Positions 37,278-47,498 of a stretch of 64,000 nucleotides of DNA are shown in pieces. Made by a program: the position numbers and the translations under genes. This DNA is from Shewanella chilikensis (lineage in GTDB: Bacteria; Pseudomonadota; Gammaproteobacteria; Enterobacterales; Shewanellaceae). Position 1 is the stretch's first letter; each line of letters starts with the position of its first letter. The stretch covers positions 1 to 64,000 of the forward strand of contig NZ_NIJM01000007.1 of assembly GCF_002836945.1 (NCBI RefSeq), given 5' to 3'. The notes below the pieces were generated by a model. It was given only the letters and a program-made list of their open reading frames with translations. It was not told the DNA's origin and did no database searches.

Positions 37278-38072
37278 ATGTCTAAAATCACCACAGCTAC
37301 CCTGCGTAAATTCAAGCAGGAAGGTAGAAAGTTTACCGCTCTGACCGCTTATGACGCCAGTTTTGCCGCCGCTTTTGACAGCGAAGGTGTAGACGTCCTG
37401 CTGGTAGGAGACTCACTGGGAATGGTTCTGCAAGGGCACGATGATACCTTGCCGGTCAGTGTCGAGGAGATGGCCTATCACACCCGTTGTGTTCGCCGTG
37501 GCATCAGCCGCAGTTTGTTGATGGCCGATCTGCCCTTCATGAGTTATGCCACTCCCGAACAGGCGATGACCAATGCCACCAAACTGATGCAGGCCGGTGC
37601 CAACATGGTCAAGATTGAAGGTGGCCAATGGTTGCTGGAAACGGTTTCCATGTTGACCGAGCGCGGTATTCCCGTCTGTGCTCATATAGGACTGACACCA
37701 CAATCGGTGCACGTATTCGGTGGTTTCAAGGTGCAGGGCCGCGATGCCGATAACGCCCAGCGGATCCTGGATGAAGCCAAGGCGCTGGAAGCGGCCGGGG
37801 CCCAACTCTTGGTACTCGAATGTATCCCGGCAGCATTGGCAAAACAGATAACCGAAGCGCTGCAAATTCCGGTAATCGGCATAGGTGCCGGCAAGGATAC
37901 CGATGGCCAAATTCTGGTAATGCACGATGTACTCGGGATCTCCAGCGGCTATATCCCACGCTTTTCCAAGAACTACCTCAAGCAGACAGGTGAAATCCGT
38001 GAGGCCGTAAAGGCCTATATCGATGAAGTTCAGCAGGGACAATTCCCCGCAGAAGAGCACACCTTTAACTAA
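37278..38072 (+). CDS. panB: 3-methyl-2-oxobutanoate hydroxymethyltransferase
   Basis: PanB makes ketopantoate from alpha-ketoisovalerate and methylene-tetrahydrofolate, the first committed step to pantothenate and CoA. Motifs include [36 protein letters not shown] and [17 protein letters not shown] chose ATG 37278 ([13 protein letters not shown]), which gives the standard 264 residues, with AAGAAG upstream; the frame stays open for 20 codons further but lacks a site. panC follows 21 bp later. Confidence 0.97.
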   Translation: MSKITTATLRKFKQEGRKFTALTAYDASFAAAFDSEGVDVLLVGDSLGMVLQGHDDTLPVSVEEMAYHTRCVRRGISRSLLMADLPFMSYATPEQAMTNATKLMQAGANMVKIEGGQWLLETVSMLTERGIPVCAHIGLTPQSVHVFGGFKVQGRDADNAQRILDEAKALEAAGAQLLVLECIPAALAKQITEALQIPVIGIGAGKDTDGQILVMHDVLGISSGYIPRFSKNYLKQTGEIREAVKAYIDEVQQGQFPAEEHTFN

Positions 38073-38093
38073 ACCGGGGAGTTTCGCCAGATT

Positions 38094-38939
38094 ATGCTGA
38101 CCACAGCCAAGATAGATGAGATCCGCACCCGGGTGCGGGAGTGGCGCCAAAAGGGGGAAACCGTAGCCTTTGTCCCTACCATGGGCAATCTGCACCAGGG
38201 GCATGTGAGTTTAATCCTCGAAGCCGCGCGCCACGCCGATCACGTGGTGGCCTCGATTTTTGTCAACCCATTGCAGTTTGGCAAGAATGAGGATCTCGAT
38301 GCTTATCCCCGCACCCTGGGTGCCGATCAGCAAAAACTGACCGAAGCCGGCTGCGAGCTACTGTTTACCCCAACCCCTGAGCTTATCTACCCCAAAGGAC
38401 TGGACGCCCAGACCTTTGTGGAAGTTCCAGGGATCTCCGATGAGCTTTGCGGCGCCAGCCGTCCAGGGCATTTTCGCGGGGTCGCGACCATAGTCTGTAA
38501 GCTATTCAATATAGTGCAGCCGGATATCGCCCTGTTTGGTCGTAAGGATTACCAGCAGCTTTTGGTGATCAAGACCATGGTGAGCGACCTGTCGCTGCCC
38601 ATCGAGGTCATAGGGGTAGAAACCGTTCGCGAGGATTCCGGCCTGGCGCTGAGTTCGCGCAACGGCTATCTCACAGAAGCCGAAAAGGCGCTGGCGCCCA
38701 AGCTCAAGGCCGCCATGGATAAACTGGCCGAGGCGATTGTACTGGGGCAGGATATCGACCAGGCCATCAGCGATACCAAAGAGTTCCTGCGCGCCGCCGG
38801 GCTTGAGCCCGACTATCTGGAAGTGCGTGAGGCTTCAAGCCTCAAACCTGTAAGCAGCGATGACAAGTCGCTGGTGATCCTGGCCGCCGCTTATCTTGGC
38901 AAGGCTCGCCTCATAGACAATATGACGCTGTCACGCTGA
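38094..38939 (+). CDS. panC: Pantothenate synthetase
   Basis: PanC joins pantoate and beta-alanine with ATP. The HIGH-like [12 protein letters not shown] is at about 29-40. Further on are [17 protein letters not shown] and the KMSKS-like LSSRNGYL. The 281-residue length is normal. It is the last gene of the panBC pair; a terminator-like hairpin follows. Confidence 0.97.
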   Translation: MLTTAKIDEIRTRVREWRQKGETVAFVPTMGNLHQGHVSLILEAARHADHVVASIFVNPLQFGKNEDLDAYPRTLGADQQKLTEAGCELLFTPTPELIYPKGLDAQTFVEVPGISDELCGASRPGHFRGVATIVCKLFNIVQPDIALFGRKDYQQLLVIKTMVSDLSLPIEVIGVETVREDSGLALSSRNGYLTEAEKALAPKLKAAMDKLAEAIVLGQDIDQAISDTKEFLRAAGLEPDYLEVREASSLKPVSSDDKSLVILAAAYLGKARLIDNMTLSR

Positions 38940-38954
38940 TATCTTTTCTTTAGG

Positions 38955-38980
38955 GAGGGGAAATCTTCCCCTCTTTCTTC
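38955..38980 (+). terminator. Terminator of panBC
   Basis: GAGGGGAA (38955-38962) pairs with TTCCCCTC (38966-38973) over a 3-nt loop and is followed by TTTCTTCC. Confidence 0.7.
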
Positions 38981-39099
38981 CGAAGACCTTTTCCAGGTCG
39001 CCAAAAAAATTTCCTTAGTCAAAAACTGGTCTTCAATAAAGGTTTGAGTCATATTGGTTACACTTGTTTTTGATATGTGACGAAAGGATTCCCACCCCA

Positions 39100-39594
39100 A
39101 TGTTGCCCGGACAGCCCAGACTCTGGCTCTTTGCTGCGTTGCTGCTCGCTTGGCAAGTTCAGGCAGGTACCGTCTATAAATGTATCAAAGAGGACAAGGT
39201 GGTATTCAGCCAGCAACCCTGCCCGCAAGCCTTCAAACAGCACAGAATTGAATACCAGTATGGCGTGACCACGGAAACGGCCGAGGGAGAAAGCCTTGAT
39301 CCGCTGCAATCCCTTTTAGAGAACGACAGCCTGCCCGAAGACAAGCTATTACAGCGACTGGAAGCCGAAGTCTATCGGCTACAGCAGGAAAACAGCTATC
39401 TGGAAATACTGCGAACCAGCGAGCTACAAAAGCAGGAGCGGCAACGCTATTGGCAGAAGCGGGAGCGGGAAGATCCCGCATTTGTTGAGCAACGCAGCAA
39501 AATAAACGCCCACTTTGATGAGCTCAAACGCGCCAATGATGACAAGATAGCCAAGCTGCAGCAACACAGACAGTTGCTGCAGCAAAAAAACTAG
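39100..39594 (+). CDS. DUF4124-domain exported protein
   Basis: The 164-residue protein starts at ATG 39100 (MLPGQPRLWLFAALLLAW). It has a signal peptide (about 1-23) followed by GTVYKCIKEDKVVFSQQPC, the DUF4124 module common in gammaproteobacterial envelope proteins. The C-terminal 100 residues are charged and helical (QRYWQKREREDPAFVEQ), likely a coiled coil. Function unknown. AAAGGA is upstream with a long spacer. It converges with the ABC permease gene 13 bp away. Confidence 0.8.
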   Translation: MLPGQPRLWLFAALLLAWQVQAGTVYKCIKEDKVVFSQQPCPQAFKQHRIEYQYGVTTETAEGESLDPLQSLLENDSLPEDKLLQRLEAEVYRLQQENSYLEILRTSELQKQERQRYWQKREREDPAFVEQRSKINAHFDELKRANDDKIAKLQQHRQLLQQKN

Positions 39595-39607
39595 GCTCAG
39601 CCCTGAG

Positions 39608-40378
39608 TCAGCTGCGCAGCCCTATCCCACGAGAGATCAGATAATAGGCCAGCAACCACAGACCCGCACAAAACCCCAGCATCACCCCAATCGACAGCGG
39701 CACGCTCATATCGGCAAATCCCAGGAAACCATAGCGAAACACGTTGATCATATACACCACAGGGTTCAGCGCCGATACGCCACGCCAAAAGTCAGGCAGC
39801 AGCGACAGCGAGTAAAACACCCCACCAAGATAGGTCAGCGGCGTCAACACAAAGGTGGGGATGATGCTGATGTCGTCGAAGCTCTTGGCAAACACGGCAT
39901 TGATAAGGCCGCCAAGGGCAAACAGCACTGAGGTCAGAAACACTGTGACTATCACCAATCCCAAGTGCTGCACACTGAGATCGACAAAGAACATGGCTAC
40001 CAGGGTTACTATCAGGCCTACCAGCAAGCCACGGGCGACACCGCCACCGACATAGCCGGCTATCATCACATAATGAGGCACAGGCGCCACTATCAGCTCT
40101 TCCAGGTTACGTTGGAACTTGGCACTGAAAAAAGAAGACGCCACATTGGAATAGGAGTTGGTGATCACCGACATCATGATAAGACCCGGGGCGATAAACT
40201 CCATGTAGGACACACCGCCCATCTCACCGATGCGACTGCCCACCAGATTACCGAAGATCAGAAAATACAGTGTCATGGTGATCGCCGGCGGTACCAGCGT
40301 CTGTATCCAAATGCGGGTAAAGCGGGTAATTTCCTTGATTAAAATACTCTTGAAGGCAACCAGATACAGACCTCTCAT
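39608..40378 (-). CDS. yadH: ABC-2 type transporter permease (YadH type)
   Basis: The 256-residue protein has six membrane helices and the ABC-2 signature region (LTPLTYLGGVFYSLSLLP, then ALNPVVYMINVFRYG). It forms an export complex with the ATPase encoded just upstream, with which it overlaps by 4 bp (ATGA). The substrate of the YadGH pair is not established. Confidence 0.9.
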   Translation of the reverse strand: MRGLYLVAFKSILIKEITRFTRIWIQTLVPPAITMTLYFLIFGNLVGSRIGEMGGVSYMEFIAPGLIMMSVITNSYSNVASSFFSAKFQRNLEELIVAPVPHYVMIAGYVGGGVARGLLVGLIVTLVAMFFVDLSVQHLGLVIVTVFLTSVLFALGGLINAVFAKSFDDISIIPTFVLTPLTYLGGVFYSLSLLPDFWRGVSALNPVVYMINVFRYGFLGFADMSVPLSIGVMLGFCAGLWLLAYYLISRGIGLRS

Positions 40379-41313
40379 ACCTGGCCTCCTTGGGCATTTT
40401 CAACCAGTTTCACAAACAACTCCTCCAATCGATTGGCCTTGTTACGCATGGATAGCACCTCAACCTCCTGCTCAGTCAGTAAACCGAAGACGGCGTTCAG
40501 GCTATGGGACTTCAGCAAATCTACTTCCAGGGTCATTGGATCGGTAAGCCTGACGCTAATATCGCCAAGCTTGGGTACCTTAACAAGCGGCTGCTTGATA
40601 TCCAACACAAAGGTTTCCATATCCAGTTTCGACAACAGGGATTTCATACTGGTGCACTCCACCAGCACGCCCTTATCGATAATGCCTATGTTGCGGCAGA
40701 GCATTTCCGCTTCTTCCAGATAGTGGGTCGTCAGTATGATGGTGACGCCCTCAGCGTTGATTTTTTTGAGAAACTCCCACATGGAGCGCCGCAGCTCTAT
40801 ATCCACCCCGGCGGTGGGCTCATCGAGGATCAAAAGTTTGGGCTCGTGCATCAAGGCCCTGGCTATCATCAAACGCCGCTTCATGCCGCCGGAAAGCTGC
40901 CGGGATTGGCTGTTGCGCTTGTCCCAGAGATCCAGTTGCCTGAGGTATTTCTCGGCCCGCTTGTGGGCTTCGGCTCTGGGCACACCGTAATAACCGGCCT
41001 GGTTAACCACGATTTGCAGCACAGTCTCAAACTGGTTGAAGTTGAATTCCTGCGGCACCAGGCCGATACACAACTTGGCCTGCTCCAGCTCTTTATCCAG
41101 ATCATGGCCAAAGACCCGCACACTGCCGCCACTCTTGTGCACCAGCGAGCTTATGATGCCGATAGTGGTGGACTTACCGGCACCGTTGGGGCCGAGCAAG
41201 GCAAAAAAGTCGCCCTGAGCCACATTCAGGCTAATCCCTTTGACGGCTTCGACACCGCCCTTATAGGTCTTCTTAAGATTGTCCAGCTCCAACGCCAGAG
41301 CTTTGGTCGTCAT
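40375..41313 (-). CDS. yadG: ABC transporter ATP-binding protein (YadG type)
   Basis: The 312-residue ATPase has Walker A GPNGAGKST, signature LSGGMKRR and Walker B LLILDEPTAG, followed by a C-terminal extension of about 90 residues. I chose ATG 41311-41313 (MTTKALALEL) because AGGAGA lies upstream and the length matches E. coli YadG. It energises the permease encoded by the overlapping downstream gene. Confidence 0.92.
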   Translation of the reverse strand: MTTKALALELDNLKKTYKGGVEAVKGISLNVAQGDFFALLGPNGAGKSTTIGIISSLVHKSGGSVRVFGHDLDKELEQAKLCIGLVPQEFNFNQFETVLQIVVNQAGYYGVPRAEAHKRAEKYLRQLDLWDKRNSQSRQLSGGMKRRLMIARALMHEPKLLILDEPTAGVDIELRRSMWEFLKKINAEGVTIILTTHYLEEAEMLCRNIGIIDKGVLVECTSMKSLLSKLDMETFVLDIKQPLVKVPKLGDISVRLTDPMTLEVDLLKSHSLNAVFGLLTEQEVEVLSMRNKANRLEELFVKLVENAQGGQV

Positions 41314-41370
41314 AGATGTTTCTCCTAAAGAGCCTCCAATACCTGAGGTATCGGCAGCGGCCCGGGACGC

Positions 41371-41402
41371 AAAAAGCAAGACTCCCGCCGTGGCGGGAGT
41401 CT
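41371..41402 (-). terminator. Terminator of the mpl-ubiX-hpt operon
   Basis: AGACTCCCGCC (41379-41389) pairs with GGCGGGAGTCT (41392-41402) with only two bases between. Read leftward the stem is followed by TTGCTTTTTG. It lies between the hpt stop and the yadG start. Confidence 0.85.
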
Positions 41403-41439
41403 GTCTTACTATACAAACAAAGCCGAAATCACAGCTTGC

Positions 41440-41970
41440 TTACTCCTGCGGGATCACCTTGGCGATATAAGGCAGGTTGCGGTACTGCTCGGCGTAGTCG
41501 ATACCATAACCGACCACGAATTCATCAGGAATAGTAAAACCGACAAAGTCTACCGGTACGTCGACTTCGCGGCGGTCCGGCTTGTCCAGCAGAGTACAGA
41601 GAGTCAGGCTCTTTGGCTCACGCAGCAGCAGCATTTCGCGTACCTTGTTGAGCGTGTTGCCCGAGTCAATCAGATCTTCGACGATCAACACATCACGATC
41701 GGCGATTTCCGACTGAACATCTTTGAGTATCTTCACGTCTCTGGAGCTGGTCATGGCATTGCCATAGCTGGAAACAGACATAAAGTCGATCTCTACATGG
41801 CCCTTAATCCGACGGCAGAGATCGGCCATAAAGACCACTGAGCCCTTGAGCAGGCCGACCATCAGCAACTTGTCGGCATTGGCATAATGCGCATTGATGC
41901 GCTCGGCTAATTCATCCAGTTTCTGGTTGATCTCTTCTGCCGAGATCATCACTTCGGTGGTGTGTTTCAT
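41440..41970 (-). CDS. hpt: Hypoxanthine phosphoribosyltransferase
   Basis: Hpt salvages hypoxanthine (and guanine) to IMP/GMP using PRPP. The PRPP-binding motif [14 protein letters not shown] is at about 100-113, and [17 protein letters not shown] follows. I chose ATG 41968-41970 ([10 protein letters not shown]), giving 176 residues; an upstream ATG extension of 14 codons would overlap ubiX. It is the last gene of the mpl-ubiX-hpt run, 7 bp after ubiX. Confidence 0.95.
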   Translation of the reverse strand: MKHTTEVMISAEEINQKLDELAERINAHYANADKLLMVGLLKGSVVFMADLCRRIKGHVEIDFMSVSSYGNAMTSSRDVKILKDVQSEIADRDVLIVEDLIDSGNTLNKVREMLLLREPKSLTLCTLLDKPDRREVDVPVDFVGFTIPDEFVVGYGIDYAEQYRNLPYIAKVIPQE

Positions 41971-41977
41971 ATCACTC

Positions 41978-42619
41978 TCAATTGTCGATCTCACTGTCTT
42001 TGGGTTTGTCATAACCCCAGCGATCCGTTAATGCATGTTCGACACCCAGATGATCAAGGATCCGGGCGACCATGAAGTCTATCAGATCTTCAATGGATTT
42101 GGGATGGTGATAAAAGCCGGGTGCGGCCGGCATTATGATGGCGCCCAGTTGGCTGAGTTTCAACATATGTTCAAGATGAATGGCGTTGAAAGGTGTCTCT
42201 CTGGGCACCAACAACAACTGACCGCGCTCCTTGAGCACTACATCGGCGGCCCGCTCCAGCAGGCTGTTGCTCATGCCGGTGGCCACCGCAGCCAGGGTGC
42301 CGGTTGAGCAGGGACAGATCACCATCTGCTTAGGCGCCGCCGAGCCGGATGCAGGCGGAGAGAACCATTCATCCTTACCCAGTACCCTCAGCTCACCGCC
42401 TTCGGGAAACAGTTTTCTGAGCTGCTCGGTGGCCTTGTCCGGCGCGCTGCTGAGTTTGAGCCCATGTTCCGTTGCCAGCACCACCCGAGCGGCGCTGGAC
42501 ACCATCAGAAAAACCCGAAACTCGGCCTTGAGCAAGCACTCCAGCAGCCTCAGCCCATAGGGCGCCCCAGAGGCGCCGGTCCAGGCGAGGCTGATACTCT
42601 TAATCTGCTGATATTTCAC
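41978..42619 (-). CDS. ubiX: Flavin prenyltransferase UbiX
   Basis: UbiX joins dimethylallyl phosphate to FMN to make the prenylated flavin used by the decarboxylase UbiD in ubiquinone synthesis. The 213 residues show the FMN-binding [15 protein letters not shown], then [14 protein letters not shown] and the late [19 protein letters not shown]. It starts with GTG (42617-42619), overlapping the mpl stop by 4 bp (GTGA), with GAGG upstream. Confidence 0.95.
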   Translation of the reverse strand: MKYQQIKSISLAWTGASGAPYGLRLLECLLKAEFRVFLMVSSAARVVLATEHGLKLSSAPDKATEQLRKLFPEGGELRVLGKDEWFSPPASGSAAPKQMVICPCSTGTLAAVATGMSNSLLERAADVVLKERGQLLLVPRETPFNAIHLEHMLKLSQLGAIIMPAAPGFYHHPKSIEDLIDFMVARILDHLGVEHALTDRWGYDKPKDSEIDN

Positions 42620-43998
42620 GCTTTGACCTCGCCACTTCTGGCTTTAAGGGCCTGGAGCAACTTTTGATGCAGGCCGCCAAAGCCGCCATTGCTCATGATC
42701 AGCACGGTATCGCCGGGCTTGGCTTCACCACTGACCTTGGCCACTATCTCATCTATGTCGTGCAAAACCTGCACCGGCAGCGGCGCCGCCTGCATGGCCG
42801 CGGCAATATCCCAATCGATATTATCCGCCTGATACAACACAGCCTCATCGGCCAGGGCCATGGAGTTGGCCAGTGTGTCTTTATGCACCCCTTGCTTCAT
42901 GGTGTTGGAGCGGGGCTCGAGCACGACGGTGATTTTGCCCTGGCCCACCTTGGCGCGCATTCCCTGAAGAGTTGTGGCGATTGCCGTTGGGTGATGGGCA
43001 AAGTCGTCATAAACGCTGACACCCTCTACGCTGCCCAGCAACTCGAGACGGCGCTTGGGCGGGGTAAAGTCTGCCAGCGCCTTGAGTGCATCTACCGGCA
43101 AGACCCCGACATGACGCGCCGCGGCTATCGCCATAGTGGCGTTGTCTATGTTGTGACGCCCAATCAGGCCCCAGCTCAAAACGCCCTGGGATTCACCGCG
43201 GAAAAACAGTTCAAACTCGTGACCATCGTCTGCCAGCATCCTGGCACTCCAGTCACCCAGGCCCGCTTCATGGCTCAAGGTTTCCTGCTCACTCCAGCAG
43301 CCCTTGGCTATCACGCCGGCAACCGCCTGGCTATCTTGCGGCCAGATCACCCGGCCATCCCCCGGCACGATTCTGAGCAGATGGTGAAACTGCTTCTGTA
43401 TCGCCTTGAGATCGTCGAAGATGTCGGCATGGTCGAACTCCAGGTTGTTGATCACCAGGGTTCTTGGCTGATAATGCACAAACTTGGAGCGCTTGTCGAA
43501 GAAGGCGCTGTCATATTCGTCGGCCTCGACCACAAAGAAGGGTGACTCGCCCAACCTGGCCGAAATGCCGAAATTCTGCGGCACCCCACCAATCAAAAAG
43601 CCAGGTTGATAGCCGCAGGCTTCGAGGATCCAGGCCAACATGCTGGCGGTTGAGGTTTTGCCATGGGTACCGGAAACGGCCAATACCCAGCGTTCGGGCA
43701 ATATATGGTCATGCAGAAACTGCGGGCCCGAGGTGTATTTCAGGCCGCGGTTGAGTACGGCTTCCACACAGGGGTTGCCGCGGCTCATGGCATTGCCTAT
43801 CACCACGAGATCCGGCTCGGGATCCAGCTGTGACGGGTCAAACCCTTGAATAAGGTCTATCCCCTGCTGCTCAAGCTGGGTACTCATGGGTGGGTAAACA
43901 TTGGCATCGGAGCCGGTGACCTTATGTCCCATGGCGCGGGCCAGCAGCGCCAAGCCCCCCATAAAAGTGCCACAGATCCCCAGAATATGTACGTGCAT
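42616..43998 (-). CDS. mpl: UDP-MurNAc:L-Ala-gamma-D-Glu-meso-DAP ligase
   Basis: Mpl recycles cell-wall peptides by attaching the released tripeptide to UDP-MurNAc. The Mur ligase fold shows [17 protein letters not shown] at the start, the ATP loop [15 protein letters not shown] and [16 protein letters not shown] chose ATG 43996-43998 (460 residues, close to E. coli's 457). An ATG three codons earlier sits directly on the AAGG site and is unlikely. ubiX overlaps its end. Confidence 0.95.
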   Translation of the reverse strand: MHVHILGICGTFMGGLALLARAMGHKVTGSDANVYPPMSTQLEQQGIDLIQGFDPSQLDPEPDLVVIGNAMSRGNPCVEAVLNRGLKYTSGPQFLHDHILPERWVLAVSGTHGKTSTASMLAWILEACGYQPGFLIGGVPQNFGISARLGESPFFVVEADEYDSAFFDKRSKFVHYQPRTLVINNLEFDHADIFDDLKAIQKQFHHLLRIVPGDGRVIWPQDSQAVAGVIAKGCWSEQETLSHEAGLGDWSARMLADDGHEFELFFRGESQGVLSWGLIGRHNIDNATMAIAAARHVGVLPVDALKALADFTPPKRRLELLGSVEGVSVYDDFAHHPTAIATTLQGMRAKVGQGKITVVLEPRSNTMKQGVHKDTLANSMALADEAVLYQADNIDWDIAAAMQAAPLPVQVLHDIDEIVAKVSGEAKPGDTVLIMSNGGFGGLHQKLLQALKARSGEVKA

Positions 43999-44250
43999 TA
44001 AGGCCATCCTTCTGCAGTGAGTCCGCTCACCCCACGTTGGGCGAGTTTGCATGCCGCTCATTGTACCTATGCCACCGGCAAGACGCGAGAGGCCTCTGCC
44101 TGCTGTTCAGCTTTCTCTCATCTCCGCTAAGCAATGTGATTAATAGATAAAGGAATTTTCCAAAATCTGAACCGGTCACTGGTCAGGACAAGTCTGCGCG
44201 TTTAAAATGCCCGCAGCCTACGCAAATGCGATTAGCATCAGGAAAGCAGC

Positions 44251-47200
44251 ATGCAGTTAACGGAAGAACTCCAACATCTCAGGCGCGAGCTTGAAGATCT
44301 CAAACTCAAAGAGACGAACCTGGAAATCAGGACAGATATCCGCCTCGACGCGATAGAGCAAAGAATCGAAGCTTTGTTTATGGCGCTCAATCAGCTTGCC
44401 GAAGAGCAAGCTCAGCCTTTGACGCATGAAGTTGCCGAGCCATCAGCAATGCCTGGGCCCAATGAGCCTCAGGCCGAGCCCAAAGCTGCTAACTTCTCCT
44501 CGGAGTCACAGACCCAGCGCCAAGATGCCTGGCAGCGCAGGGCCGATATTCAGCCTATCGAGCACCCCAAGCCGGCACCAGCTGATACGGCAGCAACGCC
44601 AGTTGCAACCAAAGCGCAAACCGCATCAAAACAAACCTCCGCCCAAAGAGTACCGCCCCAAACACAAGAGGGTCGAGAGCAGCAGACTCCCAACTGGGGG
44701 CGCAAGTTTGATCAGGCTGTGGCCGCTTTTTTTGCCGCTATGCTGAGCCCGCTGCTGGGGCTCTTCGCACAAGCCAAAGATTTTTATCAGCACTATCAAG
44801 CCAAAGGTCAGGGCCCGGTGTTTATGATGACCCTGGCCGGGATCATCGCCATGACCCTGGGCTTTGGTTATCTGCTGCAGTATTCCATGAACCACTGGCT
44901 GTCGGACACAGGAAAGGCCTTGACCGGCTTTGTCTGCGCCAATGGCATTCTGGCCTTGGGGGCCTTTATCCGCAAACGGCAAAGAACAATGGCCGATTTC
45001 GGCTCGGGTCTGGTGGGCCTTGGGCTGATTATCAACTATCTGTGTGCCTATTTTGTCGGTCCCTACTTCGAGCTGGTACCGGATGGCGTCAGCTATCTGC
45101 TGCTGTTGCTTATCACTGTGGCCGGTTACAGTCTGGCGCTGAAACTGGAAGCCAGAGTCATCAGCATAGTCGCCTTGCTGGGTGGATCCCTGGCACCACT
45201 GATGCTGCTTTCCGGCAGTCAGGCGCCTTTGATGTATCTGCCCTTCCTGCTGCTGATTGGTGGCTGCTCTTTACTCTTGAGTCACAAGATACGCTGGCCT
45301 GTGCTGCTGGAAACGACAGCCATACTGCACATCGCCTGTATCGAGAGTCTGAGTTTCTTTGTCGAGCTGCCGCTGCAAGGGCAAGGGATATTGGGAGTTC
45401 TGGCGCTCATCTCCCTGCATGGCCTCTTCTATGGTTATGGCCTTGGCAGCCTTTGGCTGTTTGGCCGGGAAGGCCTCAGCCACAGACTGCTGGCTCTGCC
45501 GGCGGCCTTGCTGGCCTTTTTGGTCTATAGCCTGAGTCAGTTCAGCCCCCATGCCGGCGAGCTGCTGCTGGCCAACGCCGCCGTGCTTATCGGACTGTCG
45601 CTCTGGCTTAAACAAGACAAACAGCTGCAGACGCTATTGTGGTTGGCGACCGGTGCCTGTCTCGGTTTTGCCGCACTCAGCCTGCTCAGTGGTGAGCTGC
45701 TGGGGCTGGTGTTACTGCTCGAAGCCTTGCTGTTGATGTGGCTAGGTTGCCGAGAGCAGCAAGCCTCGCTGCGAATCGAGGCCATCACCCTGCTGGTTCT
45801 GGGACTGGTCATCAACCTATTGGCCCTTGGCGATATGATCAATGAAGCGCCGGCGCTCTTGTCACTGCCGCTGCTGGCTTGGGGGCTAAGCACGCTTACC
45901 TTGTTTGGCTTTAACCAACTGCTGGGCAAACAGCCCGAGCTCAGCCGCTGGGAGCAACAACTGCTGCAGCTGGGACGCGAGCTGGCCAACGTGCTGCTGG
46001 TGTCTTTAGCCCTGGTTAGCGCCTGGCTGATGAGTGAAAGCTACTTCCTGGTGATCATTCCCGGATTGAGTCTGACCTTGCTGCTACTCGCGCGCAGGCA
46101 ACAACTCAGGGTCAGCGAGGCCTTGGCCTGGGCCTTGTTGTTACCGCTGGCGGCACAGGTCATCTTCGCCGTTGTGGATGTGCATAGCCTGAGTTTCCGG
46201 GCTCAGCCGCTGTATGCGCAAATCGCCAGGGTAGAGCTGTTCCTCTGTCTGTTACTGGCCTGGTATGCATACCGGCGCTTCCATCCCCAGGGCGAACTTA
46301 GGCGTTTGGCCTGGTACGCTCGCCTGGCCTGCCTGGTGCTCTTGCCACTGCTGTGGCTGCCCAAAATCGCCCTTCGTTTTGAAGATTGGCTGGCCCCGGC
46401 CTTGTGGTTATCCTGCTTTGTCAGCTTGGTATTGGCCCGCAAGTTCAGGCAGCCGATACTGAAACGCGAAGCGGATGTACTGCTGGTGCTGGCTATAGCC
46501 CAAACCGCTTTTGCCTGCCTAGCAGGGCAATGGCCCGGGCTTATCGCACTGCTGCTGGGCAGTCTCTATTCTGGTCTGCTGCTGTGGCGCTATCCATCCT
46601 TGCCAAGGCTCTGGCAAGGTCCCTGCCGACTCGGCTGGCAGTTGTCACCCTTCTATGGCGCGCTGCTGCTGGCGGTGGTCAGCCACAGCCTGGAGGTCTT
46701 GTTCAGCCACACGTTGGCACTGAGCAGTGTGGTGCTGAGCGGCTACTTCTTTATCCTGCTCAGCCGCAAACCGCTCAAAGCTCTGCGCCCGGGTTACCTC
46801 TTTGCCTTTGCCAGCTTCTTTATCGCCTTGCTGCTGCCCTGGCTCAGTTGGCTCGACAGCCTGCAGTCGTTGCAGCTCGATGCCCTGACCCGGCCCTCTG
46901 AACCTTGGCTGATGGCGCTGGCACAAGCTTGCAACCTGGCCTTGCTGGCGCTGTTTATCCGTAAACGACCATTGGCCATGAGACGCTATCGTCAGCAATT
47001 GCCGACCAATATGGTGTTTATCGCCTGGCATGCCCTGTTGCTGCTGGCCTATCTGCCTCTGGCCTACCAGATGCCAACCGGATTCGATGCCACCTTAAGC
47101 ACAGTGCTCATGGTGTCCCACGGCTGCTGGCTGATGTTCCTCAGCCTGCGTCCCGGCTGCCAGATTATGCTCAAACTGGCCGCGGGTCTGTTTGCCATCA

Positions 47201-47340
47201 GTTGCCTCAAGGTATTGCTGCTGGATATGGCCGCCGCCGATCTGCTGCAAAAGATCATCGTCTTTATGCTGATTGGTGCCTTGCTGCTCGGGGTGGCTTA
47301 CTTCTACCAGAAGTCCAGAGCCCGGTTGCTGTCACAATAA
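44251..47340 (+). CDS. Very large DUF2339 membrane protein
   Basis: This 1029-residue protein begins with a charged coiled coil (about 1-50), a long Pro/Ala/Gln-rich linker (about 55-150) and then some 25 or more closely spaced membrane helices to the C-terminus. The layout matches DUF2339 proteins, annotated at most as predicted membrane proteins; no enzymatic motif is visible. Leu content of the helical part is unusually high. AGGAAA lies upstream of ATG 44251. It is monocistronic, ending at a bidirectional terminator. In some bacteria the family is linked with cell-envelope functions, but nothing here shows that. Confidence 0.85.
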   Translation: MQLTEELQHLRRELEDLKLKETNLEIRTDIRLDAIEQRIEALFMALNQLAEEQAQPLTHEVAEPSAMPGPNEPQAEPKAANFSSESQTQRQDAWQRRADIQPIEHPKPAPADTAATPVATKAQTASKQTSAQRVPPQTQEGREQQTPNWGRKFDQAVAAFFAAMLSPLLGLFAQAKDFYQHYQAKGQGPVFMMTLAGIIAMTLGFGYLLQYSMNHWLSDTGKALTGFVCANGILALGAFIRKRQRTMADFGSGLVGLGLIINYLCAYFVGPYFELVPDGVSYLLLLLITVAGYSLALKLEARVISIVALLGGSLAPLMLLSGSQAPLMYLPFLLLIGGCSLLLSHKIRWPVLLETTAILHIACIESLSFFVELPLQGQGILGVLALISLHGLFYGYGLGSLWLFGREGLSHRLLALPAALLAFLVYSLSQFSPHAGELLLANAAVLIGLSLWLKQDKQLQTLLWLATGACLGFAALSLLSGELLGLVLLLEALLLMWLGCREQQASLRIEAITLLVLGLVINLLALGDMINEAPALLSLPLLAWGLSTLTLFGFNQLLGKQPELSRWEQQLLQLGRELANVLLVSLALVSAWLMSESYFLVIIPGLSLTLLLLARRQQLRVSEALAWALLLPLAAQVIFAVVDVHSLSFRAQPLYAQIARVELFLCLLLAWYAYRRFHPQGELRRLAWYARLACLVLLPLLWLPKIALRFEDWLAPALWLSCFVSLVLARKFRQPILKREADVLLVLAIAQTAFACLAGQWPGLIALLLGSLYSGLLLWRYPSLPRLWQGPCRLGWQLSPFYGALLLAVVSHSLEVLFSHTLALSSVVLSGYFFILLSRKPLKALRPGYLFAFASFFIALLLPWLSWLDSLQSLQLDALTRPSEPWLMALAQACNLALLALFIRKRPLAMRRYRQQLPTNMVFIAWHALLLLAYLPLAYQMPTGFDATLSTVLMVSHGCWLMFLSLRPGCQIMLKLAAGLFAISCLKVLLLDMAAADLLQKIIVFMLIGALLLGVAYFYQKSRARLLSQ

Positions 47341-47382
47341 TGGCTTATATGACGGCTCGCGCGACAGCCACAAAGGCGCAAA

Positions 47383-47425
47383 GCCATTAACAAAAACCAT
47401 TAAGAAAAAGCCATTAAACAAAAGC
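47383..47425. repeat. Short imperfect repeats of GCCATTAA
   Basis: GCCATTAACAAAAA, ACCATTAAGAAAAA and GCCATTAAACAAAA follow one another between the DUF2339 stop and its terminator. A short slippage-type repeat, of unclear meaning. Confidence 0.5.
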
Positions 47426-47450
47426 CCCCGTATTGGCGGCGGGGGCTTTT
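47420..47450. terminator. Bidirectional terminator between DUF2339 gene and metY
   Basis: AAAAGCCCCC (47420-47429) pairs with GGGGGCTTTT (47441-47450). A-rich and T-rich flanks on both sides let it serve both convergent genes. Confidence 0.88.
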
Positions 47451-47498
47451 CAGACAGTTAGTCTGTGCTTACAACAGATCGGCTTGCAACAGATGTGT